A DNA stretch of 64,000 nucleotides from an uncultured Alphaproteobacteria bacterium (GTDB taxonomy: Bacteria > Pseudomonadota > Alphaproteobacteria > HIMB59 > GCA-002718135). Made by a program: the position numbers and the translations under genes. Position 1 is the first letter of the stretch, and each line of letters opens with the position of its first letter. Positions 53,209 to 62,525 of this stretch are shown in pieces. The stretch spans positions 1-64,000 of the forward strand of contig CACFLO010000002.1 in the NCBI GenBank assembly GCA_902567135.1. The letters run 5' to 3'. A model generated the notes under the pieces. It did no database searches, had not been told where the DNA came from, and saw only the letters and a list, made by a program, of their open reading frames with translations.

Positions 53209-54032
53209 AAATTTTTAACAATATTATTAATTACAGAATAACTTTCCGTTAAAATTTCATCCTTTTCTTTTTCCCAACCGTATACCTGTGCTTCATACTC
53301 CACAGATAAGGCGCCAGAGTAACCAAATTTATCTAATTTTGTAATTAATTTTGTAAAATCAATATTTCCCTTACCAATTGGGGGAAATTGAAAATATGGG
53401 TATAATCCCATTGCATCTTTTATATGAACATGAATTATTTTTTTTGCTAAAAGATCTAAAGTATCATCTAAATTAATTTTTTGAGCCTCAAAATGACTTG
53501 GATCATAGTTTACAAATATTTTTTCACTATCAATTTTTTTCCAAATATTAATAAAGTCTAAATGCGAATGAAAAACATGTCCAACGATTGCTTCTATCGC
53601 TATTTTAATATTCTTTTTTTCGGCGTACTTTAAAATTTTTTCAACTGAATTATAAAATATATCTGTTTGTTTATTTTTCATATCTTCACTAATCAATTCA
53701 CCAGATAATATATGTACAATTGGTGAATTTAAGTAGTTTGCATGATCAATGCACTTATTTACATAATTTACATTATGATTTCTTAAATCAACATCTAAAC
53801 AACTTAAATCTATATGTGCTCCAATTGACGATATATTTAAATTGTATTCTTTTACTAATTTATTAATCCTATCAAGTTGTTTAGTTGTTGTTTTATCGTC
53901 AATATGTGGTTTTGCCCAAGGCAAAGTTTCAGCATTAATTTCAATACAATCATAATTACTGTTTGAAACTTTGTTAAAAACAATATCTAAATTTTCTTTA
54001 TCTAATAATACTGTACTTATTCCAATTTTCAT
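53205..54032 (-). CDS. Sugar phosphate isomerase/epimerase (AP endonuclease 2 superfamily, IolE-like)
   Basis: A 275-residue TIM-barrel protein. Metal-site segments are recognisable: VHILSGEL, IAIEAIVGHVFHS, FVNYDPSHFEAQK, HVHIKDAMGLYPYFQFPPIGKGNIDF and LSVEYEAQ. Family members isomerise, epimerise or dehydrate sugars and inosose. It overlaps the genes on both sides by 4 bases, so all three are translationally coupled. The exact reaction is unknown. Confidence 0.85.
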   Translation of the reverse strand: MKIGISTVLLDKENLDIVFNKVSNSNYDCIEINAETLPWAKPHIDDKTTTKQLDRINKLVKEYNLNISSIGAHIDLSCLDVDLRNHNVNYVNKCIDHANYLNSPIVHILSGELISEDMKNKQTDIFYNSVEKILKYAEKKNIKIAIEAIVGHVFHSHLDFINIWKKIDSEKIFVNYDPSHFEAQKINLDDTLDLLAKKIIHVHIKDAMGLYPYFQFPPIGKGNIDFTKLITKLDKFGYSGALSVEYEAQVYGWEKEKDEILTESYSVINNIVKNL

Positions 54033-55141
54033 GAATATTTTGGAATATTTAAAGGGGTGTTCTTAGGAATTGGAAAATCAACCCATCTTCTTTCATTTTT
54101 TGATATATAAGAAGCAAATACAACTTCTAATGCTTTTAAACCGTCTGTACCATTTACAAATACTTTTTTATTAGATGAAATGTTATCACAAAATCCTTGT
54201 AATTCTTTTTGATATGGGTTTGTTCTCTCAGGTTTAACAGTTATCCAACCACCCTTAAACTCTTTCCACCAAGCATCTGGATAGTAATTGTTTTTTAAAA
54301 AATCTGGAATTTCACTTAAAGGTTTTTCTGTGTATACAGCTAGGGGAACTGCATGAAATGGATTTATAGTTTCAGTATTAAAATGAATCGCTCCTTCAGA
54401 ACCGTAAAGATCAGTCCCATCACCTATAGCGGGTGAGTATCTATCTGAGGCAATAGTTCCAACTGCTCCGCTTTCCATGTTAAGTAGTATATGGACATTG
54501 TCATCAACTTTAGCTGGAATTTCACTATGTTTAAGTTCTGCAACTAAACTTTTATATTCACCTAATAAATACCTAATCATATCTATTCGGTGTATTGCTA
54601 AATCGATTATTGTAGCTCCTCCAGATTGATCTAAAATATATCTATATGGAGTTGCTGCTGGAAAAACAGAATATTTCTCAGAATATATTGTTCTAAAAGA
54701 ATGAATTTTACCTATAAAATTCATATCTAGTAATCTTTTAACTATTTGAACTTGACTCCAAAATCGTTGATTGAAACCTATTTGCAGTTGAACCTTATTT
54801 TCATTACAAGCATCAATCATTTCATTAGCTTCCTGCAGGTTTATAGAAATAGGTTTTTCACAAAAAATATGTTTCTTTTTATTTGCAGACTTAATTGTAA
54901 GTTCATGATGCAAGTTATTAGGAGTTGCAATTATTACTGCATCTATTTCATCATCATTAATAATATCATCATGTTCAGATACTACATTATCAATTTTCCA
55001 CTTATCAGCAGCTTCTTTTGCTCTAGATTTATCAACATCGAAAATTGATTTAATTTTTACATTTTTAATATTGCTCAATGCTGGACCATGGCAGAGGTTA
55101 AAAACCGCACCCGAACCAAAAACTCCAAAATTTAGATCCAT
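54029..55141 (-). CDS. Gfo/Idh/MocA family oxidoreductase (second)
   Basis: A 370-residue NAD(P)-dependent sugar dehydrogenase. N-terminal GVFGSGAVFNLCHGPAL replaces the more typical GxGxxG-AxxH, with GSGAVF as the dinucleotide loop. The EKP motif occurs in HIFCEKPISI, and the C-terminal domain includes GGATIIDLAIHRIDMIRYLLG with the catalytic-type Asp-x3-His. It heads the operon that continues with the IolE-like and IlvD/Edd genes and is divergent from xylB. Confidence 0.86.
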   Translation of the reverse strand: MDLNFGVFGSGAVFNLCHGPALSNIKNVKIKSIFDVDKSRAKEAADKWKIDNVVSEHDDIINDDEIDAVIIATPNNLHHELTIKSANKKKHIFCEKPISINLQEANEMIDACNENKVQLQIGFNQRFWSQVQIVKRLLDMNFIGKIHSFRTIYSEKYSVFPAATPYRYILDQSGGATIIDLAIHRIDMIRYLLGEYKSLVAELKHSEIPAKVDDNVHILLNMESGAVGTIASDRYSPAIGDGTDLYGSEGAIHFNTETINPFHAVPLAVYTEKPLSEIPDFLKNNYYPDAWWKEFKGGWITVKPERTNPYQKELQGFCDNISSNKKVFVNGTDGLKALEVVFASYISKNERRWVDFPIPKNTPLNIPKYS

Positions 55142-55158
55142 AAGTATACTTATAAGTA
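55142..55158. promoter_or_regulatory. Overlapping palindromes in the Gfo/Idh-xylB divergent region
   Basis: AAGTATACTT (55142-55151) and TACTTATAAGTA (55147-55158) are both perfect palindromes and overlap by 5 bases, directly before the minus-strand start codon. The 80-base gap also serves xylB. It could be an operator for a sugar-responsive regulator. The rest of the gap is AT-rich without clear signals. Confidence 0.3.
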
Positions 55159-55221
55159 ACTATTAATCATATTGCTAATATTTTTGGTTAAAAAATAAAA
55201 AATTTTTTATAGAGTGTAATA

Positions 55222-56706
55222 ATGTTTATCGGAATTGATTTAGGTACATCTTCAGTTAAAATGATTCTTGTTGATAATGAACAAAATATTATAGCAACAT
55301 CTAGTTCACCTCTTACTGTCCAAAACCCAAAGGATGGATATAGTGAACAAAATCCAAAAGAATGGATTGATGCAACAATTGAATGTCTTGAAGATTTAAA
55401 ATCAAAAAAACGCAAGGAATTTTCAGAAACAATTTCTATTGGAATATCTGGCCATATGCATGGGGCTACAATTACTGATAAATCGGGCAGTGTTATAAGG
55501 CCCTGCATTTTATGGAATGATACCCGTTCTCATAAAGAATGTATAGAATTTGAAAATCAAAGTCATGATGTTCGCGCAATATCAGGGAATATTACTATGC
55601 CTGGTTTTACAGCACCTAAAATTAATTGGTTAAAAAAAAATGAGAAAGATAATTTTAATAAAATTTGTAAAATTCTATTACCAAAAGATTATTTGCGCTT
55701 TTATTTAACAGGTGAGTATTATTCTGAAATGTCAGATGCATCTGGAACTCTTTGGTTAGATGTAAGGAAAAGAAAATGGTCTGATGAACTTTTATCATGT
55801 TCATTTTTAGAAAACAAACATATGCCAGATCTTGTTGAAGGAAATCAGGAAACAGGAATATTAAAAAAAGAATTTAAAGATAAATTTCAATTTAATCATA
55901 ATGTAAAGATTGTTGGAGGTGCGGGTGACAATGCTGCTGCTGCTGTTGGTATGGGAATTACTGAGCAAAATCAGTCCTTTATATCACTTGGCACTTCTGG
56001 TGTTTTCTTTACTCCTACGCAAGATTTTTTAAGTAATACAGGTGATGCTGTCCATTCTTTTTGTCATTGTTTGCCAAATAAATGGCACTTAATGTCAGTC
56101 ATGTTAAGTGCAAGTAATTGTCTAGATTGGATTTGTTCAGTAACTAATACTTCTATCCAAAAAAGTCTTACTAATGTTGAAAATTTTTATTCTGAGAAAG
56201 ATTCAATTGCAAATGCTCCTTTATTTTTACCCTACTTATCTGGAGAAAGAACGCCACATAATGATCCGCATATTAGAGGATCTTTTCATTCAATTAAAAC
56301 AACTACTGATACAACAAATATGCAATATTCCGTTATTGAAGGTGTTAGTTTTGGCATTCTAGATGGTGTCAAATCGATATTAAAAGTAAATAATAATTTT
56401 GAAAAAATATTTATGGTAGGAGGAGGATCTAGAAGTTCTTTTTGGATTCAATTACTTGCCTCTTTATTGGATCGGAAACTAAGTGTTTGTGAGCAAAGTG
56501 AATATGGGGCATCATTGGGTGTAGCTAGGTTAGCAATGTATGCAGATAAAAACACAGATGATAAAAGTGCAATTATTAAAGAAATTAAAATTAGTAATGA
56601 ATATAAACCAAAATCAAATAATATTAATATTCTCTTAAAAAGATATGAAATTTGGAAAGATTTGTATTCCTCAAATAAAAAAATTGCTTACAAACTTTTA
56701 CATTAA
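55222..56706 (+). CDS. xylB: Xylulokinase
   Basis: FGGY-family kinase phosphorylating D-xylulose for the pentose phosphate pathway, 494 residues. N-terminal IGIDLGTSSVKM binds ATP phosphate; GHMHGATITD and ILWNDTRSHKEC hold the sugar and catalytic Asp; GGAGDNAAAAVG and MVGGGSRSSFWIQLLASLL are typical of xylulokinase. It completes the xylose route begun by xylA at 10.5 kb. Confidence 0.92.
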   Translation: MFIGIDLGTSSVKMILVDNEQNIIATSSSPLTVQNPKDGYSEQNPKEWIDATIECLEDLKSKKRKEFSETISIGISGHMHGATITDKSGSVIRPCILWNDTRSHKECIEFENQSHDVRAISGNITMPGFTAPKINWLKKNEKDNFNKICKILLPKDYLRFYLTGEYYSEMSDASGTLWLDVRKRKWSDELLSCSFLENKHMPDLVEGNQETGILKKEFKDKFQFNHNVKIVGGAGDNAAAAVGMGITEQNQSFISLGTSGVFFTPTQDFLSNTGDAVHSFCHCLPNKWHLMSVMLSASNCLDWICSVTNTSIQKSLTNVENFYSEKDSIANAPLFLPYLSGERTPHNDPHIRGSFHSIKTTTDTTNMQYSVIEGVSFGILDGVKSILKVNNNFEKIFMVGGGSRSSFWIQLLASLLDRKLSVCEQSEYGASLGVARLAMYADKNTDDKSAIIKEIKISNEYKPKSNNINILLKRYEIWKDLYSSNKKIAYKLLH

Positions 56707-56747
56707 ATTTATCTAAAATTTATTTTCACATTTCTTGTTTTATTATT

Positions 56748-58310
56748 TTAGTTTAATTGTTTCCATATAGGCATAATTTTTGATCTACTGTTTAGGTATG
56801 TCTCAAACAATTCGTCATATGTATTTGCATAGTTTTTATCGAATTTTTCAATATCTCCAAGAAGAGGTGTGACCCATTCCTCGATACATTTATTCCATTC
56901 ATTATATATTCCTAATGACATAGCTGCAGTCATTGCCGCTCCAGCTGCCCCAGCCTCTTTTCGAGTAGAGGTTCTAACATTTGTTTTAAGTATATTTGAA
57001 AATATATTTCTTATCGAAACGGATTGTGAACCTCCACCTGTAATTCTAATTTCTTCAGGAATTTCTCCCATAGCCAAATAGCATTCCCTGGCAGCAAAAC
57101 ATAATCCTTCTATAAAACTTCTAACAATCTCAGGAAATCTATGCTTGGAGCTCAATCCTAACAAACTTGCTTTTGCTTCTGAATTTATGAAAGGACCTCT
57201 CTCTCCTGCTTCTGAAATATATGGATGATAAATTAATTTTTGTGGTTCAGTATTTTCAATCCATTTATCTATTTTGTTTAAAAAATTTTTATTACTAAAC
57301 TGGATATTAAAATCTTTAAAAATATCATTTACCAGAGATATTAACCAATTTACATTCATCATCCCTGACATATTAGTTTGTAATTGTAGTGCTGTGTTTT
57401 CTATAGGTAACAACATAACATATCCAGATTTCAAATGTGTGTTTAGTTTAATTTTTGATATTTGAGCTGCTTTCATGTGCACAGATGTAGTTCCTAAGCT
57501 TGAGCTACCAACATTTTTATTAGTTTCATACCCTCCACTTCCAAGAAATGCACAGACTGCATCAATATATGATAAAACAACAGGTGTACCTGAGCTCAGC
57601 CCTATTAAACTTGAGGCTTCAGAAGTTAAAGAATGGTTTGTTTTACTTCCATTTATAATTTTAGGTAATATATTTTTTCTTTTATTTAGCCCTAGACTAC
57701 TTATTACATCTTCATCATAGTTCTGTGTGCGAAAATTACCAAAAGTAAAACAGGATTCTGATGGGTCAGTTCCTTTAACTCCAGTAAGTTTATAGTAAAT
57801 CCAATCTTTACAGTGAAAAGCAGTTTTAGATTTATTGAGGATCTCAGGATGATGTGTTTCCATAAATAGTAGTTGGCTACTTTGTTGGCCAGCAAACATT
57901 CCAGTTCCAGTAGAAATAAACCTCATTTCTTCAGATGCTAAATTTGACAATTTTTTAGCAATATCTGATGATCTAGAGTCTAACCATAGCCATGCATCAC
58001 ATACTGGTTCACCTTTTTCATTAATCAACCAAGTCCCATCACCTTGCCCAGTTACAGAAATTGCAGAAACTCTGTTTTCTAAATTACTAAATTGATCCTT
58101 TAAAAGTTTGATTACTCTACAACAATTTTTCCATGTTAATTCTAAGGATTGAGTTGCATTGCCATTAGAGCTAATCTTGTACTCATTAGGAACTGAAGAA
58201 TTTCCAATTTCCTTACCATTATGTGTAAATGCAACAGCTTTAATTAATGATGTACCAGCATCGATTCCTATAATTATATCTTTATTCACTCTTTGGTTTT
58301 GCAATATCAT
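56748..58310 (-). CDS. FGGY carbohydrate kinase
   Basis: A 520-residue sugar kinase distinct from the adjacent xylB. IGIDAGTSLIKAVAF (N-terminal phosphate loop), TGQGDGTWLIN, AWLWLDSRSSD with catalytic Asp, and RITGGGSQSVSIRNIFSNIL are all visible. ATG at 58310 is chosen because GGAGG (58317-58321) precedes it by 6 bases; it overlaps the aldolase stop by 29 bases. A GTG at 58289 is the alternative. The kinase and class II aldolase pair resembles fucose/rhamnose-type routes (kinase then ketose-1-phosphate aldolase), but the substrate is not certain. Confidence 0.85.
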   Translation of the reverse strand: MILQNQRVNKDIIIGIDAGTSLIKAVAFTHNGKEIGNSSVPNEYKISSNGNATQSLELTWKNCCRVIKLLKDQFSNLENRVSAISVTGQGDGTWLINEKGEPVCDAWLWLDSRSSDIAKKLSNLASEEMRFISTGTGMFAGQQSSQLLFMETHHPEILNKSKTAFHCKDWIYYKLTGVKGTDPSESCFTFGNFRTQNYDEDVISSLGLNKRKNILPKIINGSKTNHSLTSEASSLIGLSSGTPVVLSYIDAVCAFLGSGGYETNKNVGSSSLGTTSVHMKAAQISKIKLNTHLKSGYVMLLPIENTALQLQTNMSGMMNVNWLISLVNDIFKDFNIQFSNKNFLNKIDKWIENTEPQKLIYHPYISEAGERGPFINSEAKASLLGLSSKHRFPEIVRSFIEGLCFAARECYLAMGEIPEEIRITGGGSQSVSIRNIFSNILKTNVRTSTRKEAGAAGAAMTAAMSLGIYNEWNKCIEEWVTPLLGDIEKFDKNYANTYDELFETYLNSRSKIMPIWKQLN

Positions 58311-58971
58311 TTGAACCCTCCGGCTCAGGTCCTTTACCATAGCTCATTCTTTTCATCTGTTGTATTACTTTATGCATTTCTTCATCTGATAAAATTGGTG
58401 AATTGCCGATAGACAGTGTTTTCACATACATTTTAGAAATAGCCTCAACTTCACATCCAAGAAAAAAAGCATCCTTCAATGTTTTTCCTAAACATATCAT
58501 ACCATGTTGACTAATAAGACATGCTAATCTATCTTTTAAAGCTAGTATTACGTTGTCAGCTAATTCTTGTGTGCCGAAAGTAGCATAATTAGCACATCTT
58601 ATATTTTTTCCTCCTGCGATGCCAACTATGTAATGAAACGCAGGAATATCTTTTTCATGGCATGCAATTGCAGTTGCATTTATGGAGTGACAATGCAAAA
58701 CAACATTAATATCATTTCTACTTTTAAGTATATCTCTGTGAAATCGCCATTCTGATGAAGGTTGTTTTCCTAAATATTCTCCATTCCAATTCATTTCAAC
58801 AATATCTTCAGGACTCATTTCATTATAAGGCAAAGAGCTAGGTGTAATTAAAAAGCCATTTTTATATCTTGCTGACAAATTTCCTGAGGTACCTTGATTA
58901 ATTCCAGAAGACTCCATTTTAAGACATGTCTTAATTATTTCATTACATAAATCTAATTTTTGCGGCTCCAT
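58282..58971 (-). CDS. Class II aldolase/adducin family protein (fuculose-phosphate aldolase-like)
   Basis: A 229-residue zinc aldolase. GTSGNLS (28-34) binds phosphate, Glu74 (SSEWRFH) is the catalytic residue, and zinc ligands are His93, His95 (HCHS) and His156 (QHGM). It would cleave a ketose 1-phosphate to dihydroxyacetone phosphate and an aldehyde, or act on a related sugar acid. An AGGA-type ribosome site precedes the ATG. The C-terminal tail of about 30 residues is longer than usual and is overlapped by the kinase start. Confidence 0.87.
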   Translation of the reverse strand: MEPQKLDLCNEIIKTCLKMESSGINQGTSGNLSARYKNGFLITPSSLPYNEMSPEDIVEMNWNGEYLGKQPSSEWRFHRDILKSRNDINVVLHCHSINATAIACHEKDIPAFHYIVGIAGGKNIRCANYATFGTQELADNVILALKDRLACLISQHGMICLGKTLKDAFFLGCEVEAISKMYVKTLSIGNSPILSDEEMHKVIQQMKRMSYGKGPEPEGSNDIAKPKSE

Positions 58972-59066
58972 GCTATTCCTTTTTAAACTTTAATTTTTTA
59001 TAGTATAATTATATCTTTAATTGAATATATATCTTTGCAATATATTACTTTGATGAACATTATAAT

Positions 59067-59639
59067 TTAACTTTCTCTAAATAAAAATAAATTTGTTTTT
59101 AATATAACTTTATCTTTTAAAATTGATGTATTTTTCCATTTTCCAATACCTATTTTAAAGTCAGTTCTTGAAAATGTTAATTCACTCTGAATTTGTACTA
59201 ATTCTTCAGCTAATCTTTTTACATTAATTATTAATGGCACCATTGCACTTTTACCTTTTATAGTAAGTTCTACTTGTAACTCTAATTCTGTTTCATTTAC
59301 ATATGAAAATTTCTTTGTATCTACAACTGCCTTAGGAAATTGATTTGCATCAAAAAAAATATTACTTAAAAGCAAATCTTTATATTTGGTATAGTTCATT
59401 TCAAGATCATTTACTTCCACATAAAAAATAGCTTTATTGTTTTCTTTTTGACTTACATCTATTTCAATAAAACCTTCCATAGTATTAAATGAACCTTTAA
59501 CATTTTTTGCAAAAAGCACTGGTAATTCAAATTCAATTGTTGAGAGTTCTTTGTCCAGTATCCATCGGTCTGATGCATATGTTAAATTTGGTAAACTCAA
59601 AAATAGGAATAATATAAAAAAAAATTTATATTTCTTCAA
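59067..59639 (-). CDS. YceI family periplasmic protein
   Basis: A lipocalin-like protein of 190 residues thought to bind isoprenoid-type lipids in the periplasm. WILDKELSTIEFELPVLFAKNVKGSFNTMEG is the family opening. TTG at 59639 is proposed as start because it gives a clean signal peptide (KKYKFFFILFLFLSLPNLTYA, cleavage before SDRW). ATG codons at 59690 and 59672 would add a hydrophilic leader and lie deep within rnhA. The gene overlaps the rnhA end by 14 bases in a different frame. Confidence 0.8.
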   Translation of the reverse strand: MKKYKFFFILFLFLSLPNLTYASDRWILDKELSTIEFELPVLFAKNVKGSFNTMEGFIEIDVSQKENNKAIFYVEVNDLEMNYTKYKDLLLSNIFFDANQFPKAVVDTKKFSYVNETELELQVELTIKGKSAMVPLIINVKRLAEELVQIQSELTFSRTDFKIGIGKWKNTSILKDKVILKTNLFLFRES

Positions 59640-60054
59640 TATATCGTCTAGCCAAGTAATCTGCTTTTTCATTGTGTATGTTTCCAGCATGACCTTTAAC
59701 CCATTCCCAAGTTATATTATGTCTTGCTATTAATTCATCAAGTTCTATCCATAATTCTTTATTTTTAACTGGTTTTTTTGCAGCAGTTTTCCATCCATTT
59801 TTTTTCCAGTTTTGTATCCAGGATTGAATGCCATCTTTCACATATTTACTATCAGTTATAAGTGTTATTGTACTTTTCTTTTCAAAAGTTTTTAATGCTT
59901 TAATTGCTGCTGTTAATTCCATTTTATTATTTGTTGTATTCTTATCTCCACCATTCAGAAAATATTCATTTTTATTATCCTCAATAATTACAACTCCCCA
60001 CCCTCCAACACCAGGGTTTCCAGAGCATGCTCCATCTGTATAAATAGTGATCAT
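59626..60054 (-). CDS. rnhA: Ribonuclease HI
   Basis: Cleaves RNA in RNA-DNA hybrids, 142 residues. The catalytic carboxylates Asp7 (YTDGACSGNPG), Glu46 (NKMELTAA), Asp68 (LITDSKYV) and Asp132 (KADYLAR), with His122 in VKGHAGN, are all present. It overlaps thrB by 4 bases, the thrB-rnhA order common in Alphaproteobacteria. Confidence 0.95.
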   Translation of the reverse strand: MITIYTDGACSGNPGVGGWGVVIIEDNKNEYFLNGGDKNTTNNKMELTAAIKALKTFEKKSTITLITDSKYVKDGIQSWIQNWKKNGWKTAAKKPVKNKELWIELDELIARHNITWEWVKGHAGNIHNEKADYLARRYIEEI

Positions 60055-61001
60055 GAATCAATTTTAATATTTTTTTGATGCCATTTTAAGATATTTAAAT
60101 ATTCTTCTGGATCTTTAAGTTTAACTAATGCATCATCAGGATGAAAAATTTTATCATAAAGTCTTGTAACCAAAATACGAACAGCCGCACCTCTTAACAA
60201 AACATTCATAGAGCCTTTTTCTTCAATATTTAGTTTTGATATATTCTCAAAACCCATCATTAATGAATTATAATTTTTATAATTAAATGTTAAATCATCA
60301 TTAAAACACCAAGCATTAATGGTCAGGGCTAATTCATAAGCTATAAAATCATTACATGAAAAATAGAAGTCAATTATTCCAGAAATTTTATTTTTTATAA
60401 ATAAAATGTTATCTATAAATAAATCGGCATGAATTATTGCTGTCGGTAAATTAATTGGCCAATTATTTTTCAAGAAAATTAATTCATTGCTTAATATTTG
60501 AAAATATTCTTGATATGATTCGTTATTTATATTTTTAAAATTTTCATAAATACTAACCCATGTTTTATAACCTACACTATTCGGTCTGGATAAATTTAAA
60601 TTTTTTGTAATATTAGTAAATTGTGCAATTTTTAAACCAAGCTCATGACAATGTTCAGGCATAACATTGGTTAAATTTTCTCCCTGTAAAAAAGTAATTA
60701 TTACTGCATTTTTATCCTTAAGTTTATTAATTATTGATTTTTTATTATTTTTAACAGGCAGAGGACAATCAAAGCCATGAGCAGCTAATTCATTTTGAAG
60801 ATCCATAAAAAAAGGTAAATCTTCTGGCTGCACTCTTTTTTCCAATATTGTTAAAATATATTTATTTTTTGAAGTAATAATTTTATAATTTGTGTTTTCA
60901 GTACCTTTAATAATTCCTTCAAAAGAAATAAGATTACCAATAGAATAGTCCTTTAAGAAATCTTCTATCTCATTCTTCTCTAATTTAGTAAATACAGCCA
61001 A
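60051..61001 (-). CDS. thrB: Homoserine kinase, aminoglycoside-phosphotransferase fold
   Basis: Phosphorylates homoserine for threonine synthesis, 316 residues. The fold is the APH type: N-terminal lobe NTNYKIITSKNKYILTI, catalytic loop IIHADLFIDNILF (HxDxxxxN) and metal-binding IDFYFSCNDF. It lies between ispH and rnhA as in many Alphaproteobacteria, which supports the ThrB assignment over other APH kinases. The partner thrC is at 29.6-31.0 kb. Confidence 0.9.
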   Translation of the reverse strand: MAVFTKLEKNEIEDFLKDYSIGNLISFEGIIKGTENTNYKIITSKNKYILTILEKRVQPEDLPFFMDLQNELAAHGFDCPLPVKNNKKSIINKLKDKNAVIITFLQGENLTNVMPEHCHELGLKIAQFTNITKNLNLSRPNSVGYKTWVSIYENFKNINNESYQEYFQILSNELIFLKNNWPINLPTAIIHADLFIDNILFIKNKISGIIDFYFSCNDFIAYELALTINAWCFNDDLTFNYKNYNSLMMGFENISKLNIEEKGSMNVLLRGAAVRILVTRLYDKIFHPDDALVKLKDPEEYLNILKWHQKNIKIDS

Positions 61002-61002
61002 T

Positions 61003-61950
61003 TTAAACTACCTCTTTTAATTTTTGTGGAATTTTAAAATGTATATTTTCTTTTTCATATTCTGATTCAATAATATTTAAATCAAATTGCTGGCCAATTT
61101 TTCCTAGCATTTTGCTAACAAGAATTTCTGGTGAAGATGCGCTTGCTGTGATTCCAATTTTAGATGAACTATTTAGTATAGTTGGGTCAAAATTATCAAT
61201 ATCATCTATTAATATTGCTTTTTGCGAACCATAATTTTTTGCTACTTCTACCAATCGTAGTGAGTTTGAGGAATTTTTTGAACCAATTACAAAAAAATAA
61301 TCACTTAAATTAGCAATATTTTTTACAGCTTTTTGTCTGTTGGTAGTTGCATAACAAATATCTTTCTTTTTTGGCTCCAAAACATTTTTAAAATGTAATT
61401 TAATCTCATCTATAATCTCTTTTGTATCATCAACAGATAGAGTTGTTTGAGTTACATAAGCAATTTGTTGATTTTTTTGAATGGGTAAATGCTTTACCTC
61501 TTCTTTATTTTCCACAAGAAATATTTCTTTTGCAGTTTGTCCCATTGTTCCTATTACTTCAGGATGATTATGATGACCTATCAAGATTACTGGTAAATTC
61601 TTTTTTTCAAAGTTTTCAACTTCTTTATGAATTTTACTAACTAAAGGACATGTAGCATCAAAATAAAGTAATTTTAAGTTCGCTGCTTCTTTAGGCACTG
61701 ATTTAGGCACACCATGTGCAGAAAAGATAACTGGTCTATCCCGTTGATCTATTTCATATAATTCTTCAACAAATATTGCACCTTCTTTCTTCAGATTATC
61801 AACAACATACTTATTATGAACTATTTCATGTCTTACATATACCGGTGCTCCATATTTTTTTATTGCTTCTTGAACCATTAAAATAGCTCTTTCTACACCA
61901 GCGCAAAACCCTCTAGGGCCAGCCAAATAAACATCTAATTTTTTATTCAT
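61003..61950 (-). CDS. ispH: 4-hydroxy-3-methylbut-2-enyl diphosphate reductase
   Basis: Last enzyme of the MEP isoprenoid pathway, a [4Fe-4S] protein of 315 residues. Cluster ligands Cys16 (GFCAGVERA), Cys101 (ATCPLVSKIHKE) and Cys199 (DICYATTNRQ) are present, along with GHHNHPEVIGTMGQ and the proton-relay HEIVHNKYVV. One base separates it from thrB. Confidence 0.96.
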   Translation of the reverse strand: MNKKLDVYLAGPRGFCAGVERAILMVQEAIKKYGAPVYVRHEIVHNKYVVDNLKKEGAIFVEELYEIDQRDRPVIFSAHGVPKSVPKEAANLKLLYFDATCPLVSKIHKEVENFEKKNLPVILIGHHNHPEVIGTMGQTAKEIFLVENKEEVKHLPIQKNQQIAYVTQTTLSVDDTKEIIDEIKLHFKNVLEPKKKDICYATTNRQKAVKNIANLSDYFFVIGSKNSSNSLRLVEVAKNYGSQKAILIDDIDNFDPTILNSSSKIGITASASSPEILVSKMLGKIGQQFDLNIIESEYEKENIHFKIPQKLKEVV

Positions 61951-62009
61951 TTACTTTTAATTTTAACTTACTTTATAAACATACTGATATAATAAGAAAT
62001 ACTATATTC

Positions 62010-62525
62010 ATGAAAAAATTATTGATTTTTCTCGTACTTTTATCATTTTTTGGTTGTAGTGATATGTTAAAAAATAAACAAACATTAGGTAATTTCAATT
62101 GTCCAAGAATATTTTTTTCAACTGAAGATAGGGTATTTATTGATACTGTTGCTAATGGCAATTCCATTGATGATGTATCGTTAAAAGCTAAGCTTAATAA
62201 TTTTGCTATAGTTGAAAAATGCCATCAAAAAGATGGTATTGCTATTATACCTCTTGATATTTTAATTATTACTCAACCCATGGATAAATTTGAAAATTCA
62301 GACATATCTATTCCACTTTATGCTGTCTTATTAGATCAAAATAATGAAGTTTTAGAAACTCAATATTTTATGATTTTAGGCTCTATCAAAAAAAACTTTG
62401 AAAATAATGCTTTTACTGAAACCGACATAACAGATAGGCTTAAAATCATAACTGAGAATTTAGATACATCTCAGATAGTTATAGGTTTTATGATTGATGA
62501 TAAAAAAAGATTATTATTAAATTAA
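62010..62525 (+). CDS. Small lipoprotein of unknown function
   Basis: A 171-residue protein with a lipoprotein signal peptide and lipobox LSFFGC (Cys16). The mature part has two further Cys (in NFNCPRIFF and VEKCHQKD) and no clear domain. It is conserved-looking in codon use with its neighbours. Its stop overlaps the convergent atpF stop by 4 bases. Divergent from ispH with a 59-base gap. Confidence 0.7.
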   Translation: MKKLLIFLVLLSFFGCSDMLKNKQTLGNFNCPRIFFSTEDRVFIDTVANGNSIDDVSLKAKLNNFAIVEKCHQKDGIAIIPLDILIITQPMDKFENSDISIPLYAVLLDQNNEVLETQYFMILGSIKKNFENNAFTETDITDRLKIITENLDTSQIVIGFMIDDKKRLLLN

